Below, piece after piece: positions 18,138-27,418 of a DNA stretch of 64,000 nt. A program made the position numbers and the translations under genes. Every line of letters starts with the position of its first letter. Within the stretch, counting starts at the first letter, position 1. The stretch comes from Leisingera sp. M658 (GTDB lineage Bacteria; Pseudomonadota; Alphaproteobacteria; Rhodobacterales; Rhodobacteraceae), in NCBI RefSeq assembly GCF_025144145.1, contig NZ_CP083546.1:4064001-4128000 (forward strand), in the 5' to 3' direction. A model generated the notes under the pieces. That model saw only the letters and a program-made list of their open reading frames with translations, had not been told where the DNA came from and searched no databases.

Positions 18138-18938
18138 CTACTCGTGACCCATCTTCTTCATCATCGTCTCCAGCCGCGGCACATCTTCCGGGTTATTCAG
18201 CTCCCAAAACTCGCGCCCTCGGGCTTCGACTTCGACACACAGAACTTTGCGGCCGTTCTCCAGGAAGCGCAGCTGTTCCAGCCCTTCCAGTTTCTCCAGC
18301 GGCCCCGCCGTCCAGCCAGAATACGCCGCCAAGGCGTCCGGGCGGTAGGCATAGACGCCGACATGGTGAAAGACCGGCGTATTTTCGCCATCACCAAAGG
18401 TCTGCGCGCAGTACGGGACCACTTCCTTAGTGAAATAGAGCGCACTGCGGTCTTCGGCAAATACTGCGGTGGTGCCGCCAACCCGGCCGGCCTTGCGATC
18501 GGCCAGAAGACTGTTCAGCGTCTCGCCATTGCAGCGCAGCACCGGTGTCGCCAGCCCCATGCCGGGCGCTGCACGCAGCCCCGCCACCAGATCTTCGACA
18601 AACCAGTGCGGCGTCAGCGGAGCGTCGCCCTGCAGGTTCACCACAATCTCATAACCGCCGCCCAGCGCTGCATGCGCCTCGGCGCAGCGTTCAGTGCCAT
18701 TGCCGCAGGTCTCCGAAGTCATCACCACTTCGGCACCAAAGGCTTCGGCTGCCTGCCTGATGCGATCATCATCAGTCGCCACCACCACCCTGTCCACGCC
18801 TTGTACCGAGCAGGCCGCCCGCCAGGAGCGTTCCACCAGCGTGCGGGCCTCACCGGTGGCACCAGTCAGCGGCACCAGCGGCTTGCCGGGATAGCGGGTC
18901 GAGGCGTATCGGGCGGGGATGACGATCAGGACAGACAT
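18138..18938 (-). CDS. kdsB: 3-deoxy-manno-octulosonate cytidylyltransferase
   Basis: 266 residues. Activates Kdo to CMP-Kdo, used for lipid A core and for Kdo-linked capsules. IPARYASTRYPGKPL (7-21), the NLQGDAPL block and ATPVLRC region are family hallmarks. It starts one base into the cysQ stop (TGATG), so the two are coupled. Together with kdsD at 6.2 kb it completes part of the Kdo route. Confidence 0.95.
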   Translation of the reverse strand: MSVLIVIPARYASTRYPGKPLVPLTGATGEARTLVERSWRAACSVQGVDRVVVATDDDRIRQAAEAFGAEVVMTSETCGNGTERCAEAHAALGGGYEIVVNLQGDAPLTPHWFVEDLVAGLRAAPGMGLATPVLRCNGETLNSLLADRKAGRVGGTTAVFAEDRSALYFTKEVVPYCAQTFGDGENTPVFHHVGVYAYRPDALAAYSGWTAGPLEKLEGLEQLRFLENGRKVLCVEVEARGREFWELNNPEDVPRLETMMKKMGHE

Positions 18939-19735
18939 CAGGCTTTCTTCAGCTCCACAGCCGGCGCATAGGCAATGAAAAACGGGTTCGCATAACCTTC
19001 CTTGCCGTAAACAAGCGGGGAGTGATCGTCAAAACGCACCACTTTGCCGCCAGCACCGGCAAGCACCGCGTGACCGGCAGCTGTGTCCCACTCCATAGTG
19101 CGGCCGACACGCGGATACAGATCCGCCTCACCAGTGGCCACCAGGCAGAACTTCAGCGAAGAGCCGGCGCTTTTGCTGTCCTTCACATTGTACTTGCCGA
19201 TATAATCGTCGGTTGCCTGGTCGCGGTGCGATTTCGACGCCACCACCATCAGCGCAGCGTTATCGCTGCCGGCGACCCGGATCGGCGTTGTTGCACCGAT
19301 AGTTTCTGGATCGAACGCGCCGGTTTCCTCAACCGCGCTGCCATCCGCCAGGGTAAAGAACATCCGTTCTTTGGCCGGTGCATAGACCACGCCGCGGGTC
19401 GGCACGCCTTTTTCCACCAGTGCAATGTTCACAGTGAAATCGCCGCGGCGGTGAATAAATTCCTTGGTGCCGTCCAGCGGGTCGACAATCAGAAAGGTAT
19501 CGCCGCGCTCTTTGTGCGAGTCAGACTGCTCTTCGGTGACCAGCATCATATCCGGGAAGGCCGCCCGCAGCCCGGCCGAGATCAACGCATCAGCAGCCTC
19601 ATCCGCAGCTGTTACCGGGCTATCGTCGGATTTCACCTTCACGTCGAAATCGTCAGAATTATAGATCTCCATGATCTTTACGCCGGCTTCAATTGCCAGT
19701 CGGCGGATCACGGGCACCAGGTCTTCATACGTCAC
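18938..19735 (-). CDS. cysQ: 3'(2'),5'-bisphosphate nucleotidase CysQ
   Basis: 265-residue Li-sensitive, Mg-dependent phosphatase of the inositol monophosphatase fold. It hydrolyses PAP, the inhibitory by-product of PAPS-using reactions. Metal-binding motifs: TEEQ (67-70), VDPLDGTKEF (84-93, Asp85 and Asp88) and EWDTAAGHAVL near residue 210. As the first gene of a minus-strand run ending in a PAPS-type sulfotransferase, it probably supports sulfation as well as sulfate assimilation. Confidence 0.94.
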   Translation of the reverse strand: MTYEDLVPVIRRLAIEAGVKIMEIYNSDDFDVKVKSDDSPVTAADEAADALISAGLRAAFPDMMLVTEEQSDSHKERGDTFLIVDPLDGTKEFIHRRGDFTVNIALVEKGVPTRGVVYAPAKERMFFTLADGSAVEETGAFDPETIGATTPIRVAGSDNAALMVVASKSHRDQATDDYIGKYNVKDSKSAGSSLKFCLVATGEADLYPRVGRTMEWDTAAGHAVLAGAGGKVVRFDDHSPLVYGKEGYANPFFIAYAPAVELKKA

Positions 19736-19760
19736 GCAGATCTCCCTAACATGGGTTTAA

Positions 19761-19789
19761 TTGAAAATTTGCCTCTTGCCCCTTATGAT
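19761..19789 (+). promoter_or_regulatory. Sigma-70 promoter of the ABC permease gene
   Basis: TTGAAA (19761-19766), 17-base spacer, TATGAT (19784-19789). Transcription would start near 19796, about 50 bases before the gene, in the 112-base divergent gap with cysQ. Confidence 0.7.
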
Positions 19790-19847
19790 GCGCAGATAGA
19801 GGAACGGCAAGCAGCCGCATCAAAATCGAGCAGAGAATACAGGACAC

Positions 19848-20669
19848 ATGTTTCAGCAGCGCACGCAGCAATCCTCATTGTCCGGGTTCCTCACGCTTGG
19901 CGAGGTGGTATTCCATTCGGTCGTGCGCAGCGTCCGATCCAAACACAACAATGCCTTTGCAGCCCTGGCGCTGAACATCTTGCAAGCCGTCCTCTTCGTC
20001 GGGGCGTTTTTTGCCATGTTCGCGTTGCTCGGCCTGCGCGGATCAGCCATTCGCGGCGATTTCCTGCTCTATGTTATGTCCGGTGTGTTTCTGTTCATGG
20101 TCCACACCAAAACCGTCGGTGCCGTTGCCGGTGCTGAGGGACCCAGCAGCCCGATGATGCAGCATGCGCCGATGAACACCATGGTGGCCATTCTATCTGC
20201 CGCAATCGGCGCGCTGTACATCCAAGTGCTGTCACTGTTCATCATCCTGTTTGTCTACCACGTCGCATTCACACCGGTGCATATCGAAGAGCCCATACCC
20301 GCCTTTGGCATGATTTTGCTGGCCTGGACCACCGGCGCATCTGTCGGGCTGGTGTTTCTGGTGCTGAAACCCTGGGCACCTGGGCTGGTGAGTATTCTGA
20401 CGATGATCTACCAGCGCGCTAATATGATCGCGTCGGGCAAGATGTTCCTGGCCAACACGCTGCCCAGTTTCATGCTTGCCATGTTCGACTGGAACCCTCT
20501 GTTCCACTGCATCGACCAGGCCCGCGGCTTTGTCTTTATCAACTACAACCCGCATTTCAGTTCCTGGCAGTATGCTGCATGGGTCGCGCTGGTGCTGATC
20601 GTGATCGGCCTGATGGGCGAATTTTACACCCGCCGTCAGGTTTCCATCAGTTGGAGCGCACGGCGCTAG
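19848..20669 (+). CDS. KpsM-like ABC-2 permease for polysaccharide export
   Basis: 273-residue inner-membrane protein with about six hydrophobic spans, ABC-2 type. The N-terminal GEVVFHSVVRSVRSKHNNAF cytoplasmic segment and HPHFSSW-like C-terminal region resemble capsule or O-polysaccharide exporter permeases of the KpsM/RkpT type. No matching ATPase (KpsT) or KpsE/KpsD gene is adjacent, so partners must be elsewhere. It is divergent from the cysQ-kdsB-galU-galE-glycosyltransferase block, which fits export of that glycan; the family assignment is good, the substrate inferred. Confidence 0.8.
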   Translation: MFQQRTQQSSLSGFLTLGEVVFHSVVRSVRSKHNNAFAALALNILQAVLFVGAFFAMFALLGLRGSAIRGDFLLYVMSGVFLFMVHTKTVGAVAGAEGPSSPMMQHAPMNTMVAILSAAIGALYIQVLSLFIILFVYHVAFTPVHIEEPIPAFGMILLAWTTGASVGLVFLVLKPWAPGLVSILTMIYQRANMIASGKMFLANTLPSFMLAMFDWNPLFHCIDQARGFVFINYNPHFSSWQYAAWVALVLIVIGLMGEFYTRRQVSISWSARR

Positions 20670-20683
20670 CCGCAGAACCCGGA

Positions 20684-20732
20684 CCAAGACTTTTCAAAAA
20701 GTCTTGGCAAAAGTTTTCCTTAAAACTTTTGC
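20684..20732. terminator. Double hairpin, bidirectional terminator
   Basis: Two adjacent stems: CCAAGACTTTT/AAAAGTCTTGG (20684-20707) and GCAAAAGTTTT/AAAACTTTTGC with loop CCTT (20707-20732). Both carry A/T runs at the stem inner ends so either strand can terminate. Lies between the convergent ABC permease and alkB genes. Confidence 0.75.
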
Positions 20733-20744
20733 GCCCTGCCGGCG

Positions 20745-21347
20745 TCACGCAACCATTCTGAGCGTCAGATTGATCCGGCCGCCCTTGGGCAGCAGCCGCG
20801 AAGACTTGAACCGGATCCGGTCCACCCCGTGATATGTCAGCCGCGCATCACCACCCATCACCACCGCATCGCCAGAGTTGAGCCAGACAGATTCCGTCTT
20901 GCCGCCACGGCTGCGGTTGCCGATCCGGAACAGCGCGTCATCGCCCAGGCTGATGGATACCACGGGGTAAGAGAAATCCGCCTCATCCTTGTCCTGATGC
21001 AGCCCCATCCGCGCTCCCTCTCCGTAGTAATTCAGCAAGCAGCATTCCGGTGCCCGCTCCAGCCCGGTCAATTGCCGCCAGATCTCCAATACTGCCTCCG
21101 GGATATCCGGCCAGTTCCGCCCTGAGGGGTGCTGCTCTGCATAGCGGTAGCCTGAGGCGTCAGAATACCAGCCGAATTGCCCCGCCGATGTCATCCGCAC
21201 CGACATCTGCCCGCCCCCCGGCACCTTGGGTGAGAACAGCGGCGCCGCTTTCAGCACCGGCCGCAACGCGTCTATCAACGCTGCTTGCCGGGCCGGTTCA
21301 AGAAACCCCTTGTAGACATCAAATCCGCGCACACGCAGCAAGGTCAT
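20745..21347 (-). CDS. alkB: AlkB-like 2-oxoglutarate/Fe(II) dioxygenase
   Basis: 200 residues, normal AlkB length. Iron ligands are visible in [10 protein letters not shown] (His and Asp) and TYHGVDRI (second His); the 2-oxoglutarate-binding arginine is probably in the C-terminal [20 protein letters not shown] and [15 protein letters not shown] match the substrate and core regions. Directly reverses 1-methyladenine and 3-methylcytosine damage in the characterised family. Monocistronic between a bidirectional terminator and the divergent dnaK promoter region. Confidence 0.88.
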   Translation of the reverse strand: MTLLRVRGFDVYKGFLEPARQAALIDALRPVLKAAPLFSPKVPGGGQMSVRMTSAGQFGWYSDASGYRYAEQHPSGRNWPDIPEAVLEIWRQLTGLERAPECCLLNYYGEGARMGLHQDKDEADFSYPVVSISLGDDALFRIGNRSRGGKTESVWLNSGDAVVMGGDARLTYHGVDRIRFKSSRLLPKGGRINLTLRMVA

Positions 21348-21421
21348 TGCCGTTCATCCATCCTTAACCATGACCCTTGCAAAAAAGCGCATTGATTCAC
21401 GCATCAACGCGTGTCTGAGCG

Positions 21422-21450
21422 CTTGCAGGGGCGTTTTCTGCTCCCTATAT
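21422..21450 (+). promoter_or_regulatory. Heat-shock (RpoH-type) promoter of dnaK
   Basis: CTTGCAG (21422-21428) and CCCTATAT (21443-21450), with 17 bases between CTTG and the CCCTATAT element, agree with the alphaproteobacterial sigma-32 pattern. The resulting dnaK leader would be about 105 bases long. No CIRCE inverted repeat was found. Confidence 0.7.
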
Positions 21451-21561
21451 ACGCCGGGACGCGGCAAGGTGCAGACCAAACCGCAACTTCCATCGGGGCC
21501 AGGATGCCGCAACGGGTTCAGGCCTCGGGTAATCGCCTTGAGTAGTAAAAAGGGATCGCAA

Positions 21562-23484
21562 ATGAGCAAAGTTATCGGCATTGACCTAGGCACCACCAAC
21601 TCCTGCGTGGCCATCATGGATGGCTCTCAGCCCCGCGTGATTGAAAACGCCGAGGGTGCACGCACAACCCCGTCGATTGTTGCCTTTACCGACAATGAGC
21701 GCCTGGTCGGCCAGCCGGCTAAACGCCAGGCCGTCACCAACCCCGACAACACCGTGTTTGGCGTTAAGCGCCTGATCGGCCGCCGGTTCGACGACGCCGC
21801 AGTCGCCAAAGACAAAAAGATGGTGCCGTTTTCCATCGTCAACGGCGGCAACGGCGACGCATGGGTCGAAGCCAAGGGTGAGAAATACTCCCCGTCGCAA
21901 ATCTCTGCCTTCACCCTGGGGAAGATGAAAGAGACCGCGGAATCCTACCTGGGCGAGGAAGTCACCCAGGCGGTGATCACCGTTCCGGCCTACTTCAACG
22001 ACGCACAGCGCCAGGCCACCAAAGACGCCGGTAAGATTGCGGGCCTCGAAGTGCTGCGCATCATCAACGAGCCGACCGCGGCTGCGCTGGCTTATGGCCT
22101 CGACAAGGAAGAAACCCAAACCATCGCGGTTTATGACCTCGGCGGCGGCACCTTTGATGTGACCATCCTGGAAATCGACGACGGCCTGTTCGAAGTGAAG
22201 TCGACCAACGGCGACACATTCCTGGGCGGCGAAGACTTTGACATGCGTATCGTCAATTATCTGGCGGACCAGTTCAAAAAGGAAAACGGTGTCGATCTGT
22301 CCAAGGACAAGATGGCCCTGCAGCGCCTGAAAGAGGCCGCAGAGAAAGCCAAGATCGAGCTGTCCTCCACCTCGCAGACCGAGATCAACCAGCCGTTCAT
22401 CTCGATGGACCCGTCTTCGGGCCAGCCGCTGCACATGGTGATGAAACTGACCCGCGCCAAGCTGGAAAGCCTGGTCAGCGACCTGATCAAACGCTCGATG
22501 GATCCTTGCAAGGCAGCCCTCAAAGACGCAGGCCTGTCGGCAAGCGACATTGACGAGGTTGTTCTGGTCGGCGGTATGACCCGCATGCCGCGCGTCATTG
22601 AAGAAGTCACCAAGTTCTTCGGCAAAGAACCGCACAAGGGCGTGAACCCGGACGAGGTGGTTGCCATGGGTGCGGCCATCCAGGCCGGCGTTCTGCAGGG
22701 CGACGTCAAAGACGTGGTGCTGCTCGACGTGACCCCCCTGTCCCTGGGTATCGAAACCCTGGGCGGTGTCTTCACCCGTCTGATCGACCGTAACACCACC
22801 ATCCCGACCAAGAAGTCCCAGGTGTTCTCGACCGCGGAAGACAACCAGAACGCCGTGACCATCCGCTGCTTCCAGGGTGAGCGTGAAATGGCCGCCGACA
22901 ACAAGATGCTCGGCCAGTTCAACCTCGAGGAAATCCCGCCGGCGCCCCGTGGCCTGCCGCAGATCGAAGTGACCTTTGACATCGACGCCAACGGCATCGT
23001 GTCTGTCGGCGCCAAGGACAAGGCGACCGGCAAGGAACAGCAGATCACCATCCAGGCATCGGGCGGCCTCTCGGACGACGACATCGAAAAGATGGTTAAG
23101 GACGCTGAGGAGAACGCCGAAGCCGATAAGGAACGCCGCGAGCTGATCGAAGCCCGGAACCAGGCCGAAAGCCTGATCCACTCGACCGAAAAAGCCGTGG
23201 AAGAGCACACTGATAAGGTCGATCCGTCGACCGTCGAGGTGATCGAACTGGCCATCGCCGCGCTGAAGGATGATCTGGAGAACGAGAAATCGACTGCCGA
23301 GAAAATCAAAGCGGGTATCCAGAACGTCACCGAGTCCGCCATGAAGCTGGGTGAAGCAATCTACAAGGCTCAGGCCGAAGCGGACAGCGAAGAAGAGCCG
23401 GCCGCCGCGGATGAGGCCGCAAGCCCTGCGAATGACGACATCGTTGACGCGGAATTCGAAGACCTGGACAACGACAAGCGCTAA
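21562..23484 (+). CDS. dnaK: Molecular chaperone DnaK (Hsp70)
   Basis: 640 residues, the standard length. ATPase domain 1-385 with [47 protein letters not shown] and [12 protein letters not shown]; linker [14 protein letters not shown]; substrate domain and lid to ~605; acidic tail ending [15 protein letters not shown]. The start at 21562 gives [10 protein letters not shown]; an in-frame ATG 64 codons earlier is upstream leader, not protein. A terminator-like hairpin separates it from dnaJ 78 bases downstream. Confidence 0.99.
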   Translation: MSKVIGIDLGTTNSCVAIMDGSQPRVIENAEGARTTPSIVAFTDNERLVGQPAKRQAVTNPDNTVFGVKRLIGRRFDDAAVAKDKKMVPFSIVNGGNGDAWVEAKGEKYSPSQISAFTLGKMKETAESYLGEEVTQAVITVPAYFNDAQRQATKDAGKIAGLEVLRIINEPTAAALAYGLDKEETQTIAVYDLGGGTFDVTILEIDDGLFEVKSTNGDTFLGGEDFDMRIVNYLADQFKKENGVDLSKDKMALQRLKEAAEKAKIELSSTSQTEINQPFISMDPSSGQPLHMVMKLTRAKLESLVSDLIKRSMDPCKAALKDAGLSASDIDEVVLVGGMTRMPRVIEEVTKFFGKEPHKGVNPDEVVAMGAAIQAGVLQGDVKDVVLLDVTPLSLGIETLGGVFTRLIDRNTTIPTKKSQVFSTAEDNQNAVTIRCFQGEREMAADNKMLGQFNLEEIPPAPRGLPQIEVTFDIDANGIVSVGAKDKATGKEQQITIQASGGLSDDDIEKMVKDAEENAEADKERRELIEARNQAESLIHSTEKAVEEHTDKVDPSTVEVIELAIAALKDDLENEKSTAEKIKAGIQNVTESAMKLGEAIYKAQAEADSEEEPAAADEAASPANDDIVDAEFEDLDNDKR

Positions 23485-23506
23485 CGCCTGATACGCAGGC
23501 CATAGC

Positions 23507-23538
23507 GGGCCGGTCCGGACCCCGGACCGGCCCATTTT
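23507..23538 (+). terminator. Terminator/attenuator between dnaK and dnaJ
   Basis: Perfect 12-bp stem GGGCCGGTCCGG/CCGGACCGGCCC with a 3-base loop, then ATTTT. It likely reduces dnaJ relative to dnaK mRNA. dnaJ starts 24 bases after the T run. Confidence 0.8.
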
Positions 23539-23562
23539 CGTTGAGGCAGATGGGGTTATCCG

Positions 23563-24723
23563 ATGTCAAAACGCGACTATTACGACGTTCTGGGCGTGGC
23601 CAAGGGCGCCACCGCAGACGAAATCAAAAAGGGCTTTCGCAAGAAGGCCAAAGAACTGCACCCCGACCGGAATTCCGACAATCCGGACGCCGAATCGCAG
23701 TTCAAGGAAGCCAACGAGGCTTATGACGTCCTGAAGGACGCCGAAAAAAAGGCCGCCTATGACCGCTTTGGCCATGCGGCATTTGAAAACGGCATGGGTG
23801 GCGGCCAGCGTGGCGGCCAGGGCCAGGGCTTTGGCGGCGGTGATTTCTCCTCCGCCTTCTCCGACGTCTTTGACGATCTGTTCGGCGATTTCATGGGCGG
23901 CCAGCGCGGCGGCGGCGGCGGACGGCAGCGGGCTTCCCGCGGTGCCGATCTGCGGTACAATCTGCGGGTCTCGCTCGAGGACGCTTTTGGCGGTCTGCAC
24001 AAGACCATCAAGGTTCCGACCTCGGTCTCCTGTACCTCTTGCGAAGGCACCGGGGCTGAGGGCGGCGTGGAACCCACCACCTGCCCGACCTGCTCCGGCA
24101 TGGGTAAAGTCCGCGCGCAGCAGGGTTTCTTCACCGTTGAACGCACCTGTCCGACCTGTTCGGGCCTAGGTCAAATCATCAAGAACCCGTGCAAATCCTG
24201 CCATGGCCACGGCAGGGTGGAAAAAGACCGCTCATTGTCGGTGAACATCCCGGCAGGCGTTGAAACTGGCACCCGCATCCGTCTGGCAGGCGAAGGCGAA
24301 GCAGGCCTGCGCGGCGGCCCTCCCGGTGATCTCTACATCTTTGTCGAGGTTGCTCCGCACGCCCTGTTCGAACGCGACGGCAACAATCTTTACTGCCGGG
24401 TGCCAGTCAGCATGGCCAAGGCAGCCCTTGGCGGCTCCATCGAGGTGCCGACCATCGACGGCGGCCGCGGCCGGGTCCAGATCCCCGAAGGCAGCCAGTC
24501 CGGCCGCCAGATGCGTCTGCGCAGCAAGGGTATGCCAGCCCTGCGCGGCGGTGCCACCGGCGACATGTTCATCGAACTGGCGGTGGAAACCCCGGTCAAC
24601 CTCACTGCCCGCCAGAAAGAGCTTCTGCGCGAGTTTGAGGAAATGTCCGAGGACAACACCAACCCCGAATCCCGCAGCTTCTTTTCTTCGGTGAAGAGCT
24701 TTTGGGATGGCATGAAGGGGTGA
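23563..24723 (+). CDS. dnaJ: Co-chaperone DnaJ (Hsp40)
   Basis: 386 residues. J domain 1-70 with the HPD motif (LHPDRN), Gly/Phe-rich linker (about 78-125, strongly Gly), zinc region with four CxxCxGxG repeats ([32 protein letters not shown]), then the C-terminal substrate-binding domains. Stimulates DnaK ATPase and delivers clients. Transcribed with dnaK through an attenuating hairpin. Confidence 0.98.
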   Translation: MSKRDYYDVLGVAKGATADEIKKGFRKKAKELHPDRNSDNPDAESQFKEANEAYDVLKDAEKKAAYDRFGHAAFENGMGGGQRGGQGQGFGGGDFSSAFSDVFDDLFGDFMGGQRGGGGGRQRASRGADLRYNLRVSLEDAFGGLHKTIKVPTSVSCTSCEGTGAEGGVEPTTCPTCSGMGKVRAQQGFFTVERTCPTCSGLGQIIKNPCKSCHGHGRVEKDRSLSVNIPAGVETGTRIRLAGEGEAGLRGGPPGDLYIFVEVAPHALFERDGNNLYCRVPVSMAKAALGGSIEVPTIDGGRGRVQIPEGSQSGRQMRLRSKGMPALRGGATGDMFIELAVETPVNLTARQKELLREFEEMSEDNTNPESRSFFSSVKSFWDGMKG

Positions 24724-24735
24724 GCAAGCTCCCTG

Positions 24736-24758
24736 GAAACGCTCCGGGGGAGCGTTTC
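24736..24758 (+). promoter_or_regulatory. Stem-loop after dnaJ
   Basis: Perfect 10-bp stem GAAACGCTCC/GGAGCGTTTC with loop GGG, 12 bases after the dnaJ stop and lacking a T run; GCAAGC/GCTTGC flank it and extend the helix. Probably protects the mRNA 3' end ahead of the true terminator. Confidence 0.5.
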
Positions 24759-24807
24759 GCTTGCGAACGGGCGGAGCCCCGGCGCATTCCCGCAAACGTC
24801 ACAGAAG

Positions 24808-24839
24808 AAAGCGCCCCTGCCCGGGGGCGCTTTTCTTTT
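24808..24839 (+). terminator. Terminator of the dnaK-dnaJ operon
   Basis: AAAGCGCCCC/GGGGCGCTTT with a 6-base loop, followed by TTTTCTTTT. Classical intrinsic terminator. Confidence 0.9.
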
Positions 24840-24974
24840 ATCCTCGCTCTGCAGCCCTCTCCCCATGCCGCACCGCGGCGGTGTACAGGGGGTGCACGCC
24901 TTTCCCACCCAGTTGCCGCTCCTCTGCGGCGCCCCTTAACACTTCCTCAACCATGATGACGGCACCATGGCGCC

Positions 24975-25739
24975 ATGGCACAGGACCCCTCATTCCAGGA
25001 CGTCTCCCTGCCGCTGTTCCCCGGCAGCGACGAAACCCCTGCGGCCCCCCTGCCCCAAGGCCGCCTGCCCTCCTACATCAAGGACCACCGCTCCCGCCTA
25101 CGCGAGCGATTCCTGCAGGGCGGTGCTGCCGCAATGCCGGACTACGAGCTTCTGGAGCTGGTCCTGTTCCGCTCCATTCCGCGCCGCGACGTCAAACCTT
25201 TGGCCCGGCAACTGCTTGACACTTTTGGGGATTTCAACCGCGTTGTAACGGCCGCTCCGGAACGGCTGGCCCAGGTCAGGGGCATCGGCGATGCGGTGAT
25301 CACCGACCTTAAGGTGCTGGAGGCCGCAGCCCACCGCATGGCCCGCGCCCGGGTGATGCAGCGCCAGGTGATCTCCAGCTGGGACGCGCTTCTGGACTAC
25401 TGCCATACCACCATGGCGCACCGCGAAACCGAACAATTCCGTATCCTGTTCCTGGATCGCAAAAACGTGCTGATCGCCGACGAAGAACAGGCGCGAGGCA
25501 CCGTCGACCATGTCCCGGTTTACCCCCGGGAAGTCGCCAAGCGGGCTCTCGAGATCAACGCTAGTGCTTTGATTTTAGTTCATAACCACCCATCCGGCGA
25601 CCCAACGCCTTCGGACAGCGACCTCAGCATGACTGATCAGATCCAGGCCGCCCTGACCGCCCTTGGCATAACCCTGCACGACCACTTGATTATCGGAAAA
25701 TCCACTGAACTCAGCTTCCGCGCCCGCGGACTTCTCTAG
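24975..25739 (+). CDS. radC: RadC family protein (JAB/MPN metalloprotease fold)
   Basis: 254 residues. N-terminal helix-hairpin-helix-like region (VRGIGDAVITDLK) and C-terminal MPN domain with the JAMM zinc motif, visible as E...HNHPSGDPTPSDSD. Although named for DNA repair, the RadC function is unresolved. It follows the dnaJ terminator by 135 bases, so it is probably transcribed separately. Confidence 0.93.
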   Translation: MAQDPSFQDVSLPLFPGSDETPAAPLPQGRLPSYIKDHRSRLRERFLQGGAAAMPDYELLELVLFRSIPRRDVKPLARQLLDTFGDFNRVVTAAPERLAQVRGIGDAVITDLKVLEAAAHRMARARVMQRQVISSWDALLDYCHTTMAHRETEQFRILFLDRKNVLIADEEQARGTVDHVPVYPREVAKRALEINASALILVHNHPSGDPTPSDSDLSMTDQIQAALTALGITLHDHLIIGKSTELSFRARGLL

Positions 25740-25840
25740 CACTGCCGCAGCGCGCGCCAGCGCGGTGCCCGGCCCAAGGATTTACAGGGCATCTCTGAGG
25801 CCGTGTCAAATGCACGGGAGCCCGCCCGCCGCCCCGGCAC

Positions 25841-27394
25841 TTAGCGCACCCAGACCTCAACCCGGCGGTTGATCTGCCGCCCCCATTCGCTGTCGTCACA
25901 GGCCATCGGCAAGGCCTCGCCGAAGCCATGTGTGCTGATCTGCACCCGGGTTGCATCTGCCGTCTCTGCTGCTTTGATCACCGCATCCCGAACCGCACCT
26001 GCCCGCTTCAAAGCAATCCGCCGATTGCCTTCAGATGGCCCGACCCCATCGGAAAACCCAGCAAAAACAATTTCTTTTCCGTCGAACTCTCCTGCCTCCA
26101 GCGCGCGGGCCAGCTGCTCGACGTTGCTGCGGGACTGCGCATCAGGGCGCGCCGACCCAGGTTCGAACCGGAACGAGATGGTCAACCGCCGCATGTCGCC
26201 CAACAGGGTCACCAGCCGCTGAAGTTCCTCCAGTCCGGATTTTTCCTTTGAAGCCAGAATCGCATTTGCCAGGCGGCGGCCCTGGCGGCTGACCGGGATC
26301 CGTTCCGGCGCCTGATCGACAAATCCTGCCCGGCGAATAACTGCCTGCGCCGCAGGCCCCCGCACATAAACCAGGAAATCCCGCGCAATTTTGGGCAGGC
26401 GGCGGGCCGGCAGGTAAAGGAACATGGGAACCGTCAGCGGGTAGTCTTCAGTCTTTACTGCCCGGCGGCTGGCCTGCAAAGAGAACCCGCAAGGGCCCGT
26501 CAATGTCAGCACACGCGCCGCGCCTTTCTCGGCAAAGCTGGCGATACCTATGGCAAAGGGATCGACGAGAACCCGGCGGGCAACTGTACTGCTGCGGTCA
26601 TGGCGCCGGATTCGTGTTGAGAACCCAGCCCCAAAAGGCACCATCAGTCGATCCTCCACCGCCTGGGCGAGGCCGGAACCGGAAACCGGCATATGCAGCG
26701 AAATCGGGGCATCAGGACCGCCAATCGTTTGCCAGTTAGTGATCTGACCGGAAAATATCCCAGCAAGCTGCGGCAAGGAAATCTCGCGCACCGGGTTGCT
26801 GGGCGCCACCACCGGCACAAAGGCGTCCAACGCGAGAACACGGCTACGGCCCGGCCCGGTCAGATCACCCAGTCCTGCGGCACGGGCGGCCTTTTGTTCA
26901 AGCGGACGGATCTCCCGCAGTGCCATCGTCACATCCGCCTCATCCGCAATAAGAGCCGCAAACCCGCCATCCGTATTGCTTGCCAGGAAAGTGAAGCGTG
27001 CGGCCGGCTTTTGCCCGCGCAGCAGGACATGGCTGAAATTCCCGTCGGGCAATGCCTCCAAGTGAGTCTGATAGCCATTACGCAGGGCAAAGCCTTCAAT
27101 CAGCGCAGGCATCAGAACTTCAGACATGGCTGAAGAACCAGCCAAAGTGATCTCCGAAACAAATCCGGACAGACTGGGGCAGCCTGGCCCATCGCACGCA
27201 ACGCCTGAACCATCGACGGTGAGTTCGCCGAACTGCGTCTGTACCCGATAAAACTCGCCGTCGAATCCCAGCAGCGTGCCAGTGATTTCAACTGCGCCAT
27301 CCGGGGAAGACAGGGTGACGTCCTGAGCAGCAAGGCCGCGCGCAAAGACTGCCAGAAAAAGTGCGGCGCAAATGGCCGCACGAAAGAAGGTCAT
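25841..27394 (-). CDS. PstS-like phosphate-binding / OmpA C-domain fusion, exported
   Basis: 517 residues. Signal peptide about 1-23 (ALFLAVFARGLAAQ). An N-terminal ~70-residue segment contains a Cys pair (GVACDGPGCPS). A PBP-like domain follows (about 80-345) with ITLAGSSAMSEVLMPAL, VVAPSNPVREISLPQLAGIFSGQITNW and VSGSGLAQAVEDRL, resembling PstS. The C-terminus (about 400-517) is an OmpA-like peptidoglycan-binding domain: FRFEPGSARPDAQSRSNVEQLA, FAGFSDGVGPSEGNRRIALKRA and INRRVEVWVR. A binding protein tethered to the wall is unusual; there are no PstCAB genes nearby, so ligand sensing is as likely as uptake. It lies 24 bases after the exported partner gene. Confidence 0.85.
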   Translation of the reverse strand: MTFFRAAICAALFLAVFARGLAAQDVTLSSPDGAVEITGTLLGFDGEFYRVQTQFGELTVDGSGVACDGPGCPSLSGFVSEITLAGSSAMSEVLMPALIEGFALRNGYQTHLEALPDGNFSHVLLRGQKPAARFTFLASNTDGGFAALIADEADVTMALREIRPLEQKAARAAGLGDLTGPGRSRVLALDAFVPVVAPSNPVREISLPQLAGIFSGQITNWQTIGGPDAPISLHMPVSGSGLAQAVEDRLMVPFGAGFSTRIRRHDRSSTVARRVLVDPFAIGIASFAEKGAARVLTLTGPCGFSLQASRRAVKTEDYPLTVPMFLYLPARRLPKIARDFLVYVRGPAAQAVIRRAGFVDQAPERIPVSRQGRRLANAILASKEKSGLEELQRLVTLLGDMRRLTISFRFEPGSARPDAQSRSNVEQLARALEAGEFDGKEIVFAGFSDGVGPSEGNRRIALKRAGAVRDAVIKAAETADATRVQISTHGFGEALPMACDDSEWGRQINRRVEVWVR

Positions 27395-27418
27395 ATGGAT
27401 ACCTGAAGTTACCGCAAA

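Noticed and set aside
21586-23535. 649-codon open frame antisense to dnaK
   Set aside because: Mirror of dnaK codon usage; no ribosome site or family match. Long antisense frames are common over GC-rich genes.
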